Origin: Campylobacteraceae bacterium
GTDB lineage: Bacteria; Campylobacterota; Campylobacteria; Campylobacterales; Sulfurovaceae
DNA: 5,232 nucleotides
NCBI GenBank assembly: GCA_027063325.1
Contig: JAMOSA010000307.1
Span: 1-5,232 of the forward strand
Direction: 5' to 3'
Notes under the pieces: generated by a model
The model's input: only the letters and a program-made list of their open reading frames with translations
The model's database searches: none
Told to the model about the DNA's origin: nothing
Program-made: the position numbers and the translations under genes
Part shown: one piece after another, positions 3,606 to 5,232 of the stretch
How the letters are laid out: the number at the start of each line of letters is the position of its first letter
Position numbering within the stretch: the first letter of the stretch is position 1

Positions 3606-5232
3606 TAGAGTCTATGCAAAAATTACAAAATATATTTGAACCTTTTGATACAGAGTATATTCAAGAGTACAAACCAAAATGGCTAAAGGTCAAACTAAAT
3701 TCATCAAAAGATATTGTAGATGTAGCAAAAAAACTATATAACTTTGGATTACGATCTCTTAGTACTGTATCTCCTACTGATTTTTTAGATGAAAACAAAA
3801 TAGAGTTAAATTACTTCTTTGAAGATTTGGAACACAAGATAAATTGCTGGGTAAAATGCGATATTCCAAGAGAAAAGAGAGATTGTGAGATTGATTCAAT
3901 AACACCCATTATGCCCTCAGCTAATTGGCATGAAAGAGAAGCATACTCTATGTTTGGAGTCAGATTTAAAAATCACCCCAATCTCAAACCAATTATTGTA
4001 TCTCAAGACTACTACAATAAAGCTCCATTTAGAGTAGATTTTGATTGGAAAGCACATGAAGCTTCCCAAGAGGAGAATATCAAAAATATTGTCAAAAGTT
4101 TTAAAGATGAATTGAATGAAAATGAAAAGCTACTAGATCCAAACAGTTCTGAGACTATACTAAACTGGGGGCCAACACACCCTGCAAGTGGACCAATCAG
4201 GCTAAAAGTACACTGTGATGGTGAAGATATTATAGGTATAGATCCAGAGATTGGATATGTATGGAGAGCTTTGGAAAATCTTGTAACCAGAAAAGATTTT
4301 GTAGGTGCTATAGTAGCTGTAGAGAGATTGTGTTTTATGGATAATATCAACTCTATGACATGTTATTGTATGGCAGTAGAAGAGATAGCAAATGTAGAGA
4401 TTACTCCATTTGCCAAATGGATGAGAGTACTTTTGGGTGAGATAGCTAGAGTATCTTCACATTTTATGGGGCTTGGCAACTTTTTTAATACTATGGGGCT
4501 TCATACACTTATGCTTTGGAATATGGATGTCAGAGAGTACTTTTTGGATGTACTTGAATCTTACAGTGGTGCTAGAATTGCAACTGCAGCAATAGAGCCT
4601 GGTGGAGTCAGATACCCTCTTGATATGAAACTGTTTGATGAGTTGCAAAAAGCTTTGGATAAGTTTGATGCTACCATTGGAGATATAGAAGAGATTTTTG
4701 CCAAAAACCCTACTATGAAAGCAAGAGCTACAAAGATAGGCAAATTAAGTAGTGAAGATGTACACAACTTTGCTCTAAGTGGTCCAGTTGCTAGAGCTAG
4801 TGGAGTAAAAACAGATATAAGATTAGATGAACCATATGCAGCATATAGTGAAGTTGATATGGAGTATATTACAAAAAATAGTGGAACATCTGCTGATAGA
4901 TTTGCAGTAATATTTGAAGAGTTAAAACAGTCAGTAAATATTATAAAACAGGCAAAAAAGCGTATAGAAGAGGGAGTTGATTCAAAAGAGTTTGATCCAC
5001 AAAAAGATCATATGACAAAAGTACCCAAAAAGCTACCAGCTGGTGAAGCAGTAACAAGAGTTGAATGGGCTAGAGGTGAAGTATTGATGCATCTTGTAAC
5101 ACAAGAGAGAGCAAAATCACCATACAGACTAAAAATGAGAGCACCTAGCTTTAATCACACTATGATTTTGGATTATCTGCTTAGAGGTAAGACACTTTCT
5201 GATATACCATTAGTCTTTGGCAGTCTATATAT
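3602..5232 (+). CDS. nuoCD: Fused NADH-quinone oxidoreductase-type subunit C/D (divergent, hydrogenase-like; 3' end beyond window)
   Basis: Fusion of the 30-kDa (NuoC) and 49-kDa (NuoD) subunits, which with NuoB form the quinone module of complex I. 543 residues are visible, open at the right edge; the E. coli fusion is about 600, so some 50 are missing. NuoC part, residues 1-150: WHEREAYSMFGVRF (109-122), HPNLKP (125-130), FRVDFDW (143-149). A charged linker (150-185) follows. NuoD part from 188: NWGPTHPASGPIRL, IGYVWRALENL, EEIANVEITPFAKWMRVLLG, IEPGGVRYPL (331-340) and RASGVKTDIR. The fold is clear, but aligned by eye to Thermus Nqo4 the quinone-site His38, Tyr87 and Asp139 correspond to a gap near 196/197, Phe245 and Thr297, and N2-proximal His169 to Ala327. 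Cys244 sits where hydrogenases have the first Cys of CxxC. The start is TTG with AAGGAG eight bases upstream; ATG at 3614 is the alternative. The operon presumably continues with nuoH and others. Confidence 0.93.
   Translation, partial: MIESMQKLQNIFEPFDTEYIQEYKPKWLKVKLNSSKDIVDVAKKLYNFGLRSLSTVSPTDFLDENKIELNYFFEDLEHKINCWVKCDIPREKRDCEIDSITPIMPSANWHEREAYSMFGVRFKNHPNLKPIIVSQDYYNKAPFRVDFDWKAHEASQEENIKNIVKSFKDELNENEKLLDPNSSETILNWGPTHPASGPIRLKVHCDGEDIIGIDPEIGYVWRALENLVTRKDFVGAIVAVERLCFMDNINSMTCYCMAVEEIANVEITPFAKWMRVLLGEIARVSSHFMGLGNFFNTMGLHTLMLWNMDVREYFLDVLESYSGARIATAAIEPGGVRYPLDMKLFDELQKALDKFDATIGDIEEIFAKNPTMKARATKIGKLSSEDVHNFALSGPVARASGVKTDIRLDEPYAAYSEVDMEYITKNSGTSADRFAVIFEELKQSVNIIKQAKKRIEEGVDSKEFDPQKDHMTKVPKKLPAGEAVTRVEWARGEVLMHLVTQERAKSPYRLKMRAPSFNHTMILDYLLRGKTLSDIPLVFGSLY

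Noticed and set aside
4012..4350. 112-codon minus-strand frame opposite nuoCD
   Set aside because: Antisense shadow of the nuoCD coding region; Ser/Thr/Ile-rich composition typical of reverse-frame translation.

Overview
The window looks like chromosome of a low-GC member of the Campylobacterota (Epsilonproteobacteria), most likely a free-living hydrogen- or sulfur-oxidising type rather than a host-associated Campylobacter or Helicobacter. Three things suggest this: the A/T-rich codon use, the gene string aroQ - M24 peptidase - folK - flhF (from memory, the aroQ-folK-flhF part is typical of this phylum), and a divergent complex I cluster of the second kind that several environmental Campylobacterota carry. 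The assignment is an inference from gene content and protein motifs; no database search was run.

Left half (1-2603, minus strand): a tight, apparently co-transcribed operon read right to left. It holds aroQ (type II 3-dehydroquinase, shikimate pathway), an M24 aminopeptidase P/Xaa-Pro dipeptidase-like enzyme, folK (folate pathway pyrophosphokinase) and the N-terminal part of flhF (SRP-type GTPase for polar flagella), which runs off the left edge. Gaps are 5 nt and 1 nt, and folK overlaps flhF by 85 nt, so housekeeping biosynthesis is coupled to the head of a flagellar gene set.

Centre (2604-2809): a 206-nt very A/T-rich divergent intergenic region. It has candidate sigma-70 -10 boxes in both directions, two of them forming the arms of an inverted repeat, and a bulged dyad in the presumed aroQ leader.

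Right half (2810-5232, plus strand): nuoA, nuoB and a fused nuoCD (incomplete at the right edge), overlapping or abutting as the start of a complex I operon. They encode the first membrane subunit, the N2 iron-sulfur subunit, and the fused 30/49-kDa quinone-module subunits. All three proteins keep their family scaffold but lack or alter residues usually considered central. The NuoD part lacks the equivalents of the quinone-site His, Tyr and Asp and of the N2-proximal His. NuoB has a CxxCC motif instead of the usual CC. NuoA has Thr where a conserved Glu normally sits. This hydrogenase-like divergence is the most interesting content of the window. No RNA genes, mobile elements, CRISPR arrays or clear rho-independent terminators were seen.
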